35,652 nt of DNA from Candidatus Tantalella remota (GCA_030765685.1 JAVCCB010000045.1:1-35652), one strand, 5' to 3'; positions 22,981 to 30,646 are shown, counted from the stretch's first letter. Notes: a model not told the origin generated them from the letters alone. Numbers and translations: made by a program.

Positions 22981-24291
22981 GTGAAGAGGGAAATACCAAA
23001 ATTATTGATAGCCGACTCTAAAGGCAGAGTATACGACTCGCCGTATCTTGAGGCGACGGGGATGAAGGGCGGAGAATATTTCCGACTGAGGCCGTCGGAT
23101 CTCGTGGAGCTGCATCCGGACAGTGAGCTTTTCCTTCTTCCCGATCGGGCTCCGATAGGGTACAACCCGGATTCGGAGACATTTGTGGATATCGCCGAAG
23201 ACCCGTTCTGGCCGGGAGGGGAACAATATTCGGCCGTAGCGGCTTTTGTCGCCCCGGGATTTACCTCCACATACAGCGCTTCGTATCGTGAGATCGGCCG
23301 GCCGAAGATGCTTCCGCTTTTCAGTTATTCCGCGGTGGCTTTATACAAAGAGAAGTTTTTCGTCGCCGCGACCCGGGTGGACACGGAAAAACGTCAGGAA
23401 CTGGCAGGTATGAGCGTTAAGCTTTTGTCGAAAAAGGTGAAAGCGTTCAGGAAGACGTTTCCCGATAACAGGCTTGTTCGTCATCTGGAAAGATGCGCTC
23501 TTGAGTACGGATGTCCCGCCGCGAAGAACTTTTTTCTTGAAAGATACGAAGGCCCTTTGCCGACATCGCCGAAGTGTAACGCGAGATGTATAGGGTGTAT
23601 ATCGCATCAGCCCGGAGGTGAATGTTCTATAACCCAGCCGCGCATAACTTTTGTTCCCACACCGGAGGAGATCGCGGAAGCGGCGCTTTATCATATATCC
23701 AGTGTTGCCGACCCGGTGGTCAGCTTCGGACAGGGCTGTGAAGGCGAACCTCTTATGGTGGGGAATACACTTATCGAAGCCGTACGTATTATCCGAAAGG
23801 TTACGACAAAAGGCGTCATCAACCTGAACACCAACGCGAGCCGCCCGGATGTCATAAAACAGCTTTTTGATGCGGGGCTTGATTCTATCAGGGTAAGTAT
23901 GAGCAGCGTTCGTGAAAAGTATTACTCGGCTTATCATCTTCCGAAAGGCTACGCGTTCAGGGACGTTGTAAAGTCCATAAAGAACGCTAAAAAAGCCGGA
24001 GGGTTCGTCTCGGTAAATTATTTTGTAGTGCCGGGTTTTACCGATTCGAAAGGGGAATACGCGGCGTTCAGGAAATTTCTTGATAAGACTGGTATTGACA
24101 TGATACAGTGGCGTAACCTGAATTTCGACCCTAGGGCATATTTTAGGAAACTGAAAATAAGCGTAAAACAGAGCGATATGATAGGGGTAAAAGAGGTCAT
24201 AAAAGGTATAAAAAATGATTATCCCGATATGATGCACGGGTATTTCAATCCGTCGAAGAGAAGGGTTAAGCGAAGTAGGAGCTCGGCGTAG
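22981..24291 (+). CDS. Uncharacterised radical SAM protein with an N-terminal beta-rich domain
   Basis: A 436-residue protein. Residues 1-190 form a separate domain (LIADSKGRVYDSPYLEATGMKGG, LPDRAPIGYNPDSE). The radical SAM core follows, with Cys199, Cys203 and Cys206 in CNARCIGC, then GGECSITQPR, VSFGQGCEGEPLMV (GEP motif), LNTNASRPDVI and SIRVSMSS. The C-terminal tail is basic. It starts with GTG at 22981 directly after a heptad run that supplies only an AGGGA-like ribosome site. The substrate is unknown; I do not recognise a named enzyme. The GEP-type core is shared with pyruvate formate-lyase activase-like and anaerobic maturase branches. Confidence 0.85.
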   Translation: MKREIPKLLIADSKGRVYDSPYLEATGMKGGEYFRLRPSDLVELHPDSELFLLPDRAPIGYNPDSETFVDIAEDPFWPGGEQYSAVAAFVAPGFTSTYSASYREIGRPKMLPLFSYSAVALYKEKFFVAATRVDTEKRQELAGMSVKLLSKKVKAFRKTFPDNRLVRHLERCALEYGCPAAKNFFLERYEGPLPTSPKCNARCIGCISHQPGGECSITQPRITFVPTPEEIAEAALYHISSVADPVVSFGQGCEGEPLMVGNTLIEAVRIIRKVTTKGVINLNTNASRPDVIKQLFDAGLDSIRVSMSSVREKYYSAYHLPKGYAFRDVVKSIKNAKKAGGFVSVNYFVVPGFTDSKGEYAAFRKFLDKTGIDMIQWRNLNFDPRAYFRKLKISVKQSDMIGVKEVIKGIKNDYPDMMHGYFNPSKRRVKRSRSSA

Positions 24292-24344
24292 GTTGAAGGG
24301 TTACGGCTAGAGAAACGGTTGTCGTCATAGGGTTGCGTTTAAAC

Positions 24345-24555
24345 CATGGGCGCTTGTTAGATCCCTCGACTCGCTTTCGCCTTCGCTGAAGCTACGGCGG
24401 ACAAGCCGCTCGCTCGGGATGACACTACTTCTGTCATTTCGAGCGGAGTGCCCGAAAGGGCACGTAGTCGAGAAATCTAATATTGCTTGGTTGTGGTTTG
24501 GCCCCAACCGTAAACCCTTTAACGATTCCAGAGACGTAACCGATTAACGATTGAC
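24345..24555 (+). repeat. Dispersed GTCATCCCGAGCGG-type repeat, copy 2
   Basis: Begins tagatccctcgactcgc and its inner arm returns as gtagtcgagaaatcta, a long imperfect palindrome; then gccccaaccgtaaaccc and ttaacgattcc, and a short ACG heptad run (24536-24556) before the crcB leader. Colinear with 14081-14400. Confidence 0.8.
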
Positions 24556-24570
24556 GTAAGTTGAGGAACT

Positions 24571-24945
24571 ATGGTAAAGATTTTATACTTGATAATAGGG
24601 GGTACGATAGGGACAGTCTCCAGGTATGGAGTATCCGGATTTGTTCACCGCGTTCTCGGGGCGAATTTTCCATACGGGACGCTTACGGTGAACTTCGCCG
24701 GATGTTTTCTGATAGGACTTCTGGCCGCGCTGGCTGATAAAAAGTTTTTATTGAATGTGAATGCCAGGGTGTTCCTGATGATAGGGTTTTGCGGGGCGTT
24801 TACCACATTTTCCACTTTTATGCTTGAGACCTCCAACCTTATAGACAACGGCGAGACTATGCGCGCCTTTATGAATCTGTTTTTGAGTGTTGTTGTAGGG
24901 TTTGCTGTTTTCAGGTTAGGGCTTTTGATGGGAGAGATCCTTTAA
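24571..24945 (+). CDS. crcB: CrcB/Fluc fluoride exporter
   Basis: A 124-residue, four-helix inner-membrane protein of the Fluc family, which exports fluoride as a dual-topology dimer. Signatures: GGTIGTVSRYGVSGF, GTLTVNFAGCFLIG and GFCGAFTTFSTFMLET. A single copy suggests a homodimer. GAGGAAC is a modest ribosome site. The DUF190 gene follows 18 bases later and is very likely cotranscribed. I saw no fluoride riboswitch in the leader, which is occupied by dispersed repeats. Confidence 0.95.
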   Translation: MVKILYLIIGGTIGTVSRYGVSGFVHRVLGANFPYGTLTVNFAGCFLIGLLAALADKKFLLNVNARVFLMIGFCGAFTTFSTFMLETSNLIDNGETMRAFMNLFLSVVVGFAVFRLGLLMGEIL

Positions 24946-24963
24946 GAGGAAGGGAAGATTAAA

Positions 24964-25299
24964 ATGAAGATACCGGCAGATGGGAAATTACTCAGGATTT
25001 TTGTGGGAGAAGCTGACAAATGGCAGGGACGACCGCTTTACGAAGAACTGGTAAACCTGGCAAGAGAAAAAGAATTAGCGGGCGCGACCGCCATAAAAGG
25101 GTTTTTGGGATTTGGATGTAAAAGTCATATGCACTCGTCCAAGGTCTTACGCCTTTCCGAGGATCTCCCGGTCATAATCGAGATAGTAGACAGCGCGGAA
25201 AAGATCGAACAGTTCCTCCCGCATCTTGATGAGATGGTGAAAGAGGGGCTTGTTACAATTGAAAAAGCCAATGTGGTCATGTATCGAGCGTCGGAGTAG
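24964..25299 (+). CDS. DUF190 family protein, partner of CrcB
   Basis: A 111-residue cytosolic protein of the DUF190 (COG1993) family, with LRIFVGEADKWQGRPLYEEL, GATAIKGFLGFG and LPVIIEIVDSAEKIEQFLP. This family has a GlnB-like ferredoxin fold and is often found next to crcB; a regulatory or accessory role in fluoride export has been suggested but is not proven. GAGGAAGG lies upstream of the ATG. The gene pair is isolated by repeats on both sides. Confidence 0.9.
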   Translation: MKIPADGKLLRIFVGEADKWQGRPLYEELVNLAREKELAGATAIKGFLGFGCKSHMHSSKVLRLSEDLPVIIEIVDSAEKIEQFLPHLDEMVKEGLVTIEKANVVMYRASE

Positions 25300-25312
25300 A
25301 GGAGAAGGGAAT

Positions 25313-25431
25313 AGAGCCGGAAGCTGGGAATTGAGAATAGTGCCCATGTTACAATTCCCTATTCCCCATTCACCCTTCCCCCAAATAGCTCCCGGTGCTC
25401 AGCAACTGAATACTTAATACTGAATACAAAC
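25313..25431 (+). repeat. D-type heptad repeat, copy 2, reaching the DD-carboxypeptidase start
   Basis: Shares the core from 25326 (gggaattgagaatagtgccc onward) with 20118-20175, then the ctcagcaactgaat module. The last four heptads, aactgaa, tacttaa, tactgaa, tacaaac, fill 25404-25431 and the ATG follows directly at 25432. Confidence 0.85.
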
Positions 25432-26337
25432 ATGGCAAGCAAAATACTATCATTCATACTTATCGGATCAATACTCCTCTCTGGTTGCGCTCCACAGCCG
25501 CCGGAGATAGACGTTACCGTGGGCGGAAGCGCGGCGGTAATCATCGATGCCCGTAACGGGAACGTCCTGTTCGAGAAGAATCCCGGAGCGAAATACCCGC
25601 CCGCGTCGACGACAAAGATCATGACGGCTATTGTAGCGATAGAGACGCTTTCTCTGGATACCGAGGTCGTTCCTACGGCTAAAGCGCTTTACGTCGAGCC
25701 GACGATAGCGGGACTTAAACCGGGTGTTAAGTACAAGCTCAGGGATCTTATATCCGCCATACTTATCAAGTCAGCGAATGACGCCGCCCGGGCTATAGCA
25801 TTTGAGATATCAGGCAGCGAGAAGGATTTTGCGATCGTTATGAACAAAAAAGCCGAAAGAATAGGTATGGAGAACACGCACTTTGCCAGTGCGTCGGGGC
25901 TGCCGACCGGGGAAAAGGATTCCCAGTATACCACGGCTACGGACCTCGCGAAGATGATAAGGTACGCTTCCAGGTACCATGTGATACTGGATGCTATGTC
26001 CAAGGAGGACGCGGTCATATACGGAAGCGACGGGAAACGAATATATCTTAAAACACATAATAAAAGCCTGTTTAAATATCCGGACGCTCCGTGGGGAAAG
26101 ACAGGGTACACTATAGAGGCGCGGCGTACTTTTGCCGGCGTGGATCCTTCGTATGAACCCCGGATAGCTTTCGGGCTCCTGAGGTCTAACGATCTTTGGA
26201 ACGATATAATGACTCTCAAGAACAAGGGCCTCGAGCTGTACGAGATGTCCAAACGCACCCGCCTGTTCGAGTTTCTCAAGTGGATGAGCGGGCAGCGGGA
26301 GAGAGGGCGTGAAGGAGCAATAGCGTATAGCGGATAG
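25432..26337 (+). CDS. Lipoprotein D-alanyl-D-alanine carboxypeptidase (DacA/PBP5-like)
   Basis: A 301-residue serine-type penicillin-binding protein that trims the terminal D-Ala of peptidoglycan stem peptides, in the periplasm. Residues 1-19 form a lipoprotein signal (ILLSGC, lipidated Cys19). Catalytic motifs: Ser59-x-x-Lys62 (PPASTTK), Ser114-Ala-Asn116 (KSAND) and Lys223-Thr-Gly (GKTGYT). It ends soon after the transpeptidase fold, so the C-terminal beta domain and membrane helix of PBP5 are missing; the lipid anchor may replace them. No Shine-Dalgarno precedes the ATG, because the leader is heptad repeat. The last residues (IAYSG) are encoded by heptad units. Confidence 0.92.
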   Translation: MASKILSFILIGSILLSGCAPQPPEIDVTVGGSAAVIIDARNGNVLFEKNPGAKYPPASTTKIMTAIVAIETLSLDTEVVPTAKALYVEPTIAGLKPGVKYKLRDLISAILIKSANDAARAIAFEISGSEKDFAIVMNKKAERIGMENTHFASASGLPTGEKDSQYTTATDLAKMIRYASRYHVILDAMSKEDAVIYGSDGKRIYLKTHNKSLFKYPDAPWGKTGYTIEARRTFAGVDPSYEPRIAFGLLRSNDLWNDIMTLKNKGLELYEMSKRTRLFEFLKWMSGQRERGREGAIAYSG

Positions 26338-26505
26338 CGTTTAGTCGACAGACCGCAGATGACGGACCACCTGCCATATTAAATCCAAATGAAAAAATCC
26401 AAATGACAAAAGAAATCCAAATGACAAAACTCAAAAGTAGCGTTTCTTTAGGATTTTGGATTTTTAAGATTCCTTTGGATCTTGGGCTTAGGATTTTGGA
26501 TTTAT
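26323..26505 (+). repeat. Heptad array starting inside dacA-like CDS, plus C-type hairpin (copy 3)
   Basis: Units gcgtata, gcggata, gcgttta, gtcgaca, gaccgca, gatgacg, gaccacc run in one phase from 26323, the first 15 bases being the end of the carboxypeptidase gene. They lead into the aaatccaaatg arm of a C-type hairpin with loop agtagcgt (about 26435-26445) and return arm to about 26505. Confidence 0.85.
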
Positions 26506-26562
26506 GTTCGGGCTATCATGTAGGATATGGTAGAATATTCGATAAATAAGGGAAGGTGAAAA

Positions 26563-27168
26563 ATGGCTACTAAAAAAACAAAAGCAAAAGCAAAAGCAAA
26601 ATCAAAAACTGCAAAAAAGAAAAAAGTGGCAAAGAAGATAAGCATGGAAGACCTGCTGGGTGAATTGCAGGCGAGGTTTGATGTCATCGAGCAAAAGCTT
26701 GACGCGATTTTGTCAAAATCTACAAACCTATCCCGCATGGTAAGTGCGGAACGCGATCTGGGGTTCAAGACCCATGCTACCGTGGCAAAAAAATTCCCTG
26801 TGCCGCAAGACAGACCTCCCAGAGAAAGAAAGATGTATAAAGCCGTTTGCGCGGACTGCAAAAAAGACTGCGAAGTACCTTTTGTACCGAGAGAGGGTCG
26901 TCCGGTATATTGCAGGACATGCCACGCTGACCGAAGGAACGGTAACATTTCCAGGCCTCTTCCGCCGAACACCGAAGAGATAGTGTCGGAAATAGCCAAG
27001 ACGCTTAAGATCGATATACCCGGACCGACAAAGGCTAAATCTAAGAAAGCTAAAGCCACGGTCGCTTTGGCGAAGAAGACTAAAGCTAAGCCCAAGGCCA
27101 AGAAACTGGCAGCGAAAAAGCCGGCGGCTAAGAAAACGAAGGCGAAGAAAGCCAAGGGTAAAAAGTAG
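26563..27168 (+). CDS. CxxC-x17-CxxC zinc-ribbon protein with Lys/Ala-rich tails
   Basis: A 201-residue protein. The N-terminus is a Lys/Ala tail (TKAKAKAKSKTAKKKKV) followed by a short coiled coil (about 30-52, LLGELQARFDVIEQKLDAIL). The centre is a CxxC-x17-CxxC zinc ribbon (CADC, 17 residues, CRTC) as in the family of that name. The C-terminal 60 residues are histone-H1-like Lys/Ala repeats (KKLAAKKPAAKKTKAKK). GGGAAGG is the ribosome site, and TAGAAT at 26531 may be a -10 box. Nucleic-acid binding is likely from the charge, but unproven. Confidence 0.8.
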   Translation: MATKKTKAKAKAKSKTAKKKKVAKKISMEDLLGELQARFDVIEQKLDAILSKSTNLSRMVSAERDLGFKTHATVAKKFPVPQDRPPRERKMYKAVCADCKKDCEVPFVPREGRPVYCRTCHADRRNGNISRPLPPNTEEIVSEIAKTLKIDIPGPTKAKSKKAKATVALAKKTKAKPKAKKLAAKKPAAKKTKAKKAKGKK

Positions 27169-27182
27169 GCGTTCATCAGGCT

Positions 27183-27390
27183 CATAGCTGATAGGTGATA
27201 GGATTCGTCCGCAGGTCACGGTTCACGGACCACCTGTCAGATCAAATCCAAATGTCAAAATCCAAATGAGAAATGAAATCCAAATGACAAAACCCAAAAG
27301 TAGCGTTCCTTTAGGGTTTTGGATTTTTATGATTCTTTTGGATTTTGGGCTTAGGATTTTGAATTTCAATTTCTACGAGCATCTAGAATC
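27183..27390 (+). repeat. Heptad array plus C-type hairpin (copy 4)
   Basis: Units catagct, gataggt, gatagga lead, in phase, through acggttc, acggacc, acctgtc to atccaaa, tgtcaaa, atccaaa and the C-type hairpin (loop agtagcgt near 27300). The return arm ends near 27370, then a gagcatctagaatct fragment of the metH-type repeat. The promoter of the glycogen gene starts 26 bases later. Confidence 0.8.
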
Positions 27391-27415
27391 TACTTTCGGT
27401 TACATAAAAATCCCC

Positions 27416-27444
27416 TTGACTCATACTACTATTACTATTATAAC
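27416..27444 (+). promoter_or_regulatory. Sigma-70 promoter placing the start of transcription at the ATG
   Basis: TTGACT at 27416-27421, a 17-base spacer and TATAAC at 27439-27444. The ATG of the GH57-GlgA gene is at 27451, seven bases after the -10 box, where transcription is expected to begin. No ribosome site lies between, so the mRNA would be leaderless. Confidence 0.75.
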
Positions 27445-27450
27445 TTAGCT

Positions 27451-30400
27451 ATGCATCGCAAACTTCCAATAGCATTTTTGTGGCACATGCACCAGCCCCT
27501 GTATAAGGATCTGGTATCGGGCAAATATCATCTCCCGTGGGTGAGGCTGCATTCGACGTATTCATACCTTGATATGGCGGCTATTATTGATAAGTATCCC
27601 AAGGCAAAATGCACTTTTAATATTACTCCTTCGCTTATCTGGCAGCTTAAGGACATCTCTTCCGGAGAGCCGGTAGACGATGTTTTTCTCGAGTTGACTG
27701 CCAAAAACGCCGACGGTATAAGTGAGGATGAAAAGATCTTTATCCTCAGGAACTTTTTTTCCTGCGACTGGAAAAGGGCGGTAGCGTCATCGCGAAGGTA
27801 TGTTGAACTTCTGGAAAAAAGAGGCGAAGACCCGGCCGAGGGAGCTCTCAGGGTGAAGTCGCCGGAGTTCAGTTCGCAGGATATGCGGGACCTGCAGGTA
27901 TTGTTCAATCTCGCATGGTGCGGGTTCACGCTTAGGGGGAAAGATCCGCTGATAAAAGAACTCGTCGAGAAGGGGGCCGGCTATACCGAAGATGATAAAA
28001 AGAACCTGCTGGAACATCAGGCAAAAACGGTGAAGTCCATACTGCCGTTGTATAAACGCCTGCAGGACGAGGGGAAAATAGAGATATCCACTACGCCGTT
28101 CTATCATCCTATTTTGCCTCTTTTGTGCGGGGACTCATCCGGCAGGGGGATAGACCATAAAGATGACGCGAAGGTGCATGTCAAAAAGGCGATAGCTCTG
28201 TATGAAGAGGTCTTCGGAAGGAAGCCCGAAGGTATGTGGCCGGCTGAGGGAAGCGTAAGCCAGCAGATAATACCGATCCTTGCCGACGAGGGAATAAAGT
28301 GGATAGCTTCCGACGAGGGTATAGTTATCGAGTCTTTTCGCGGAGAAGATATTCCCCGTGGCGAACTTATTTATAATGCTTTTACCGCGGAAGAAGACGG
28401 CAGATCTATTGATATAGTTTTCAGGGATATAAATATATCCAATGCTATAAGTTTCAAGTATTCGAACTTCTCGGGTAAAAAAGCTTTTCACGACATGTAC
28501 GCGGATCTTAAGGGAATAGCAAAAAGTTTTTCTCACGATAAACGGGAGCATCTGGTTCCTGTTATACTCGACGGGGAGAACCCCTGGCCGTATTATCCGG
28601 ACGGTGGGCAGGGTTTTCTCGCGGCGACATATAAAAAGCTGTCCGCTTCAGACAGTATGGAGATGGTGACGATAGGGCAGTACCTCAAGAATAACGGCGA
28701 AAGAAAACGTATAGGGAAACTTTTCAGCGGTTCGTGGATAAACAGGAATTTTGATAAATGGTCCGGGTCTCCGCAGAAAGACAAAGCCTGGGAATACCTG
28801 CAGAAAGCCAGGGAAGCGGCTTTCGCGGATGGAGTACCTTCGCCTGAAGTCCTTGAAGAGCTTTATATCGCGGAAGGCAGCGACTGGTTCTGGTGGTACG
28901 ACGAGTTCGGCACGGAGCTTAACCTCGTATATGACGATCTGTTCAGGCTGCATCTTTCCAACGTGTATAAGCTTATGGGTCAGGAAGAGCCGCATTACCT
29001 GAAGGAAGCAGTTCCTTCGACGCCGGGCGTAAGGAAGCTGCCTGCCGGCGGCGCGCGCGCCGAGATGGCTAGTATGCCGAATGTGCTTTTTGTTTCTTCA
29101 GAAACGGTGCCTTTTTCCAAGACGGGAGGATTGGCGGACGTAGCCGGGAGTCTTCCGAGAGCGCTGGCGGAGCTGGGCTGCGACGTTAGAGTGGTAACGC
29201 CGCTTTACAGATGTGTCACCGACCTTGATTTTGAATTGATAAAAGAGGCGGAGAATGTTAAATGTCCTTTTCCTGACGGGACGGAACGGTTCGATGTGTA
29301 TTCTGCCCGGGAAAACGGAGTGACTTTTTATTTCGTCCGTAACAAAAAATATTATGACCGCGCGGGGCTGTATGGTACCGCCAGTGGCGACTATCACGAC
29401 AATGCCTGCCGGTTCAGTTTTTTCTCCAAGGCGGCTCTGGGCACAGCGGACGTTATGGGGTTTCGTCCGGACGTCATACACTGTAACGACTGGCAGTCGG
29501 CGCTCATCCCGTTCTATCTAAAGTACAAACTTACCGATAGCAGCATTTTCAGGCATGTCAAAACGCTTTTCACTATACACAACATGGCGTACCAGGGTGT
29601 CTTCAAAAAGAAGATGATGAAAAAGGCGGGTATCCCTGAAAAGTTCTTTAACATGAACGATCTGGAGTTTTACGGCAAGCTGAATTTTATGAAGGCGGGC
29701 ATACTTTATTCTGACGCCATCAATACGGTAAGCTACCGGTATGCGGAGGAGATCATGACTTCCCAGTACGGCGCCGGTCTTGACGGACTGGTGCGGTCAA
29801 GAAAAGACGTGCTCTACGGGATACCGAACGGTGTCGATTATTCGGTGTGGAGCCCTAAAAATGACAGTCAGATAAAAGCCAACTATGACCTGTCGGACGT
29901 CAGTGGAAAGGTGGAATGCAAGAAAGATCTTCTCGAATACACAGGACTCGACATATCGATGGACGCCCCGCTTATAGGTTCGGTGACGCGTCTGGCTGAG
30001 CAGAAGGGCATGGACCTGGTGGCGAAGATAATGGACAGGATAACGGCGTTAGGAGCCGGAGTCGTGGTTCTTGGTAACGGTGACGCGAGATATAACAGGA
30101 TATTTGCTGACCTGGTATCGAAGTATCCCGGCAAGGTATACGTATGCAATTCTTTTAATGACGAATTGGCGCATAAGATAGAATCAGGCTGTGACATGTT
30201 TCTTATGCCGTCAAGGTACGAACCGTGCGGACTTAATCAGATGTACAGCACCAAATACGGGACTATCCCCATCGTCAGGGCTACCGGGGGGCTTGATGAC
30301 GCCATAGTGGACTATGACGCGGAGAGGGAACTGAGTAACGGGTTCAAGTTCGGTCCGGCTGATCCCGAAGCTTTGTATAAGGCCATAGAACGGGCAGTCA

Positions 30401-30519
30401 CTCTTTATAAAGATAAAGACGAGTGGAAAGCTCTGATAAAAAGAGCCATGAAATGTGATTTTTCATGGGAAAGATCGGCCGGGCAGTATCTTTCTTTGTA
30501 CAACAAACTTACATCTTGA
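27451..30519 (+). CDS. Fusion of GH57 glycoside hydrolase and GT5 glycogen synthase
   Basis: A 1022-residue cytosolic fusion. Residues 1 to about 525 are a GH57 (alpha-amylase/4-alpha-glucanotransferase type) domain: HMHQPLY, nucleophile Glu266 in WPAEGS, acid/base Asp374 in LDGENPWPYYP, and GSWINRNFDKWSG. A short linker follows, then a complete GT5 glycogen synthase of about 481 residues (542-1022): FVSSETVPFSKTGGLADVAG with ADP-glucose Lys557, HCNDWQSALIP, TIHNMAYQGVF, GIPNGVDYSVWSP, and SRYEPCGLNQMYS. Both halves keep their catalytic residues, so the protein should elongate and also transfer or trim alpha-1,4 chains. It leads a glycogen locus with a GH57 branching enzyme and GlgC. Start is leaderless-type. 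Confidence 0.93.
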   Translation: MHRKLPIAFLWHMHQPLYKDLVSGKYHLPWVRLHSTYSYLDMAAIIDKYPKAKCTFNITPSLIWQLKDISSGEPVDDVFLELTAKNADGISEDEKIFILRNFFSCDWKRAVASSRRYVELLEKRGEDPAEGALRVKSPEFSSQDMRDLQVLFNLAWCGFTLRGKDPLIKELVEKGAGYTEDDKKNLLEHQAKTVKSILPLYKRLQDEGKIEISTTPFYHPILPLLCGDSSGRGIDHKDDAKVHVKKAIALYEEVFGRKPEGMWPAEGSVSQQIIPILADEGIKWIASDEGIVIESFRGEDIPRGELIYNAFTAEEDGRSIDIVFRDINISNAISFKYSNFSGKKAFHDMYADLKGIAKSFSHDKREHLVPVILDGENPWPYYPDGGQGFLAATYKKLSASDSMEMVTIGQYLKNNGERKRIGKLFSGSWINRNFDKWSGSPQKDKAWEYLQKAREAAFADGVPSPEVLEELYIAEGSDWFWWYDEFGTELNLVYDDLFRLHLSNVYKLMGQEEPHYLKEAVPSTPGVRKLPAGGARAEMASMPNVLFVSSETVPFSKTGGLADVAGSLPRALAELGCDVRVVTPLYRCVTDLDFELIKEAENVKCPFPDGTERFDVYSARENGVTFYFVRNKKYYDRAGLYGTASGDYHDNACRFSFFSKAALGTADVMGFRPDVIHCNDWQSALIPFYLKYKLTDSSIFRHVKTLFTIHNMAYQGVFKKKMMKKAGIPEKFFNMNDLEFYGKLNFMKAGILYSDAINTVSYRYAEEIMTSQYGAGLDGLVRSRKDVLYGIPNGVDYSVWSPKNDSQIKANYDLSDVSGKVECKKDLLEYTGLDISMDAPLIGSVTRLAEQKGMDLVAKIMDRITALGAGVVVLGNGDARYNRIFADLVSKYPGKVYVCNSFNDELAHKIESGCDMFLMPSRYEPCGLNQMYSTKYGTIPIVRATGGLDDAIVDYDAERELSNGFKFGPADPEALYKAIERAVTLYKDKDEWKALIKRAMKCDFSWERSAGQYLSLYNKLTS

Positions 30520-30542
30520 CGATTTAAGCATAAATATTTCTG

Positions 30543-30572
30543 TTGACAGAGGTTAGGGGGAGAGGGTACAAT
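30543..30572 (+). promoter_or_regulatory. Sigma-70 promoter for the DUF4912-branching enzyme-glgC operon
   Basis: TTGACA (perfect) at 30543-30548, an 18-base spacer and TACAAT at 30567-30572, in the 127-base gap after the glycogen synthase fusion. The first gene starts at 30647 with a CAGGAAAGG ribosome site. Confidence 0.75.
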
Positions 30573-30646
30573 TTATTCTCGTTTCTTAATATAATATTAT
30601 TTATGTTTCGTCATATATAATATACTAAATCAGGAAAGGTTACCAA

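Noticed and set aside
24292-24570. A fluoride riboswitch before crcB
   Set aside because: I could not find the conserved GGNGAUGG-type core with its pseudoknot partner; the leader consists of dispersed repeats.
26502-27185. A 227-codon minus-strand frame rich in Phe and Leu over the zinc-ribbon gene
   Set aside because: It is the antisense reading of Lys/Ala-rich codons, which gives Phe/Leu/Ala runs that only look like membrane segments.
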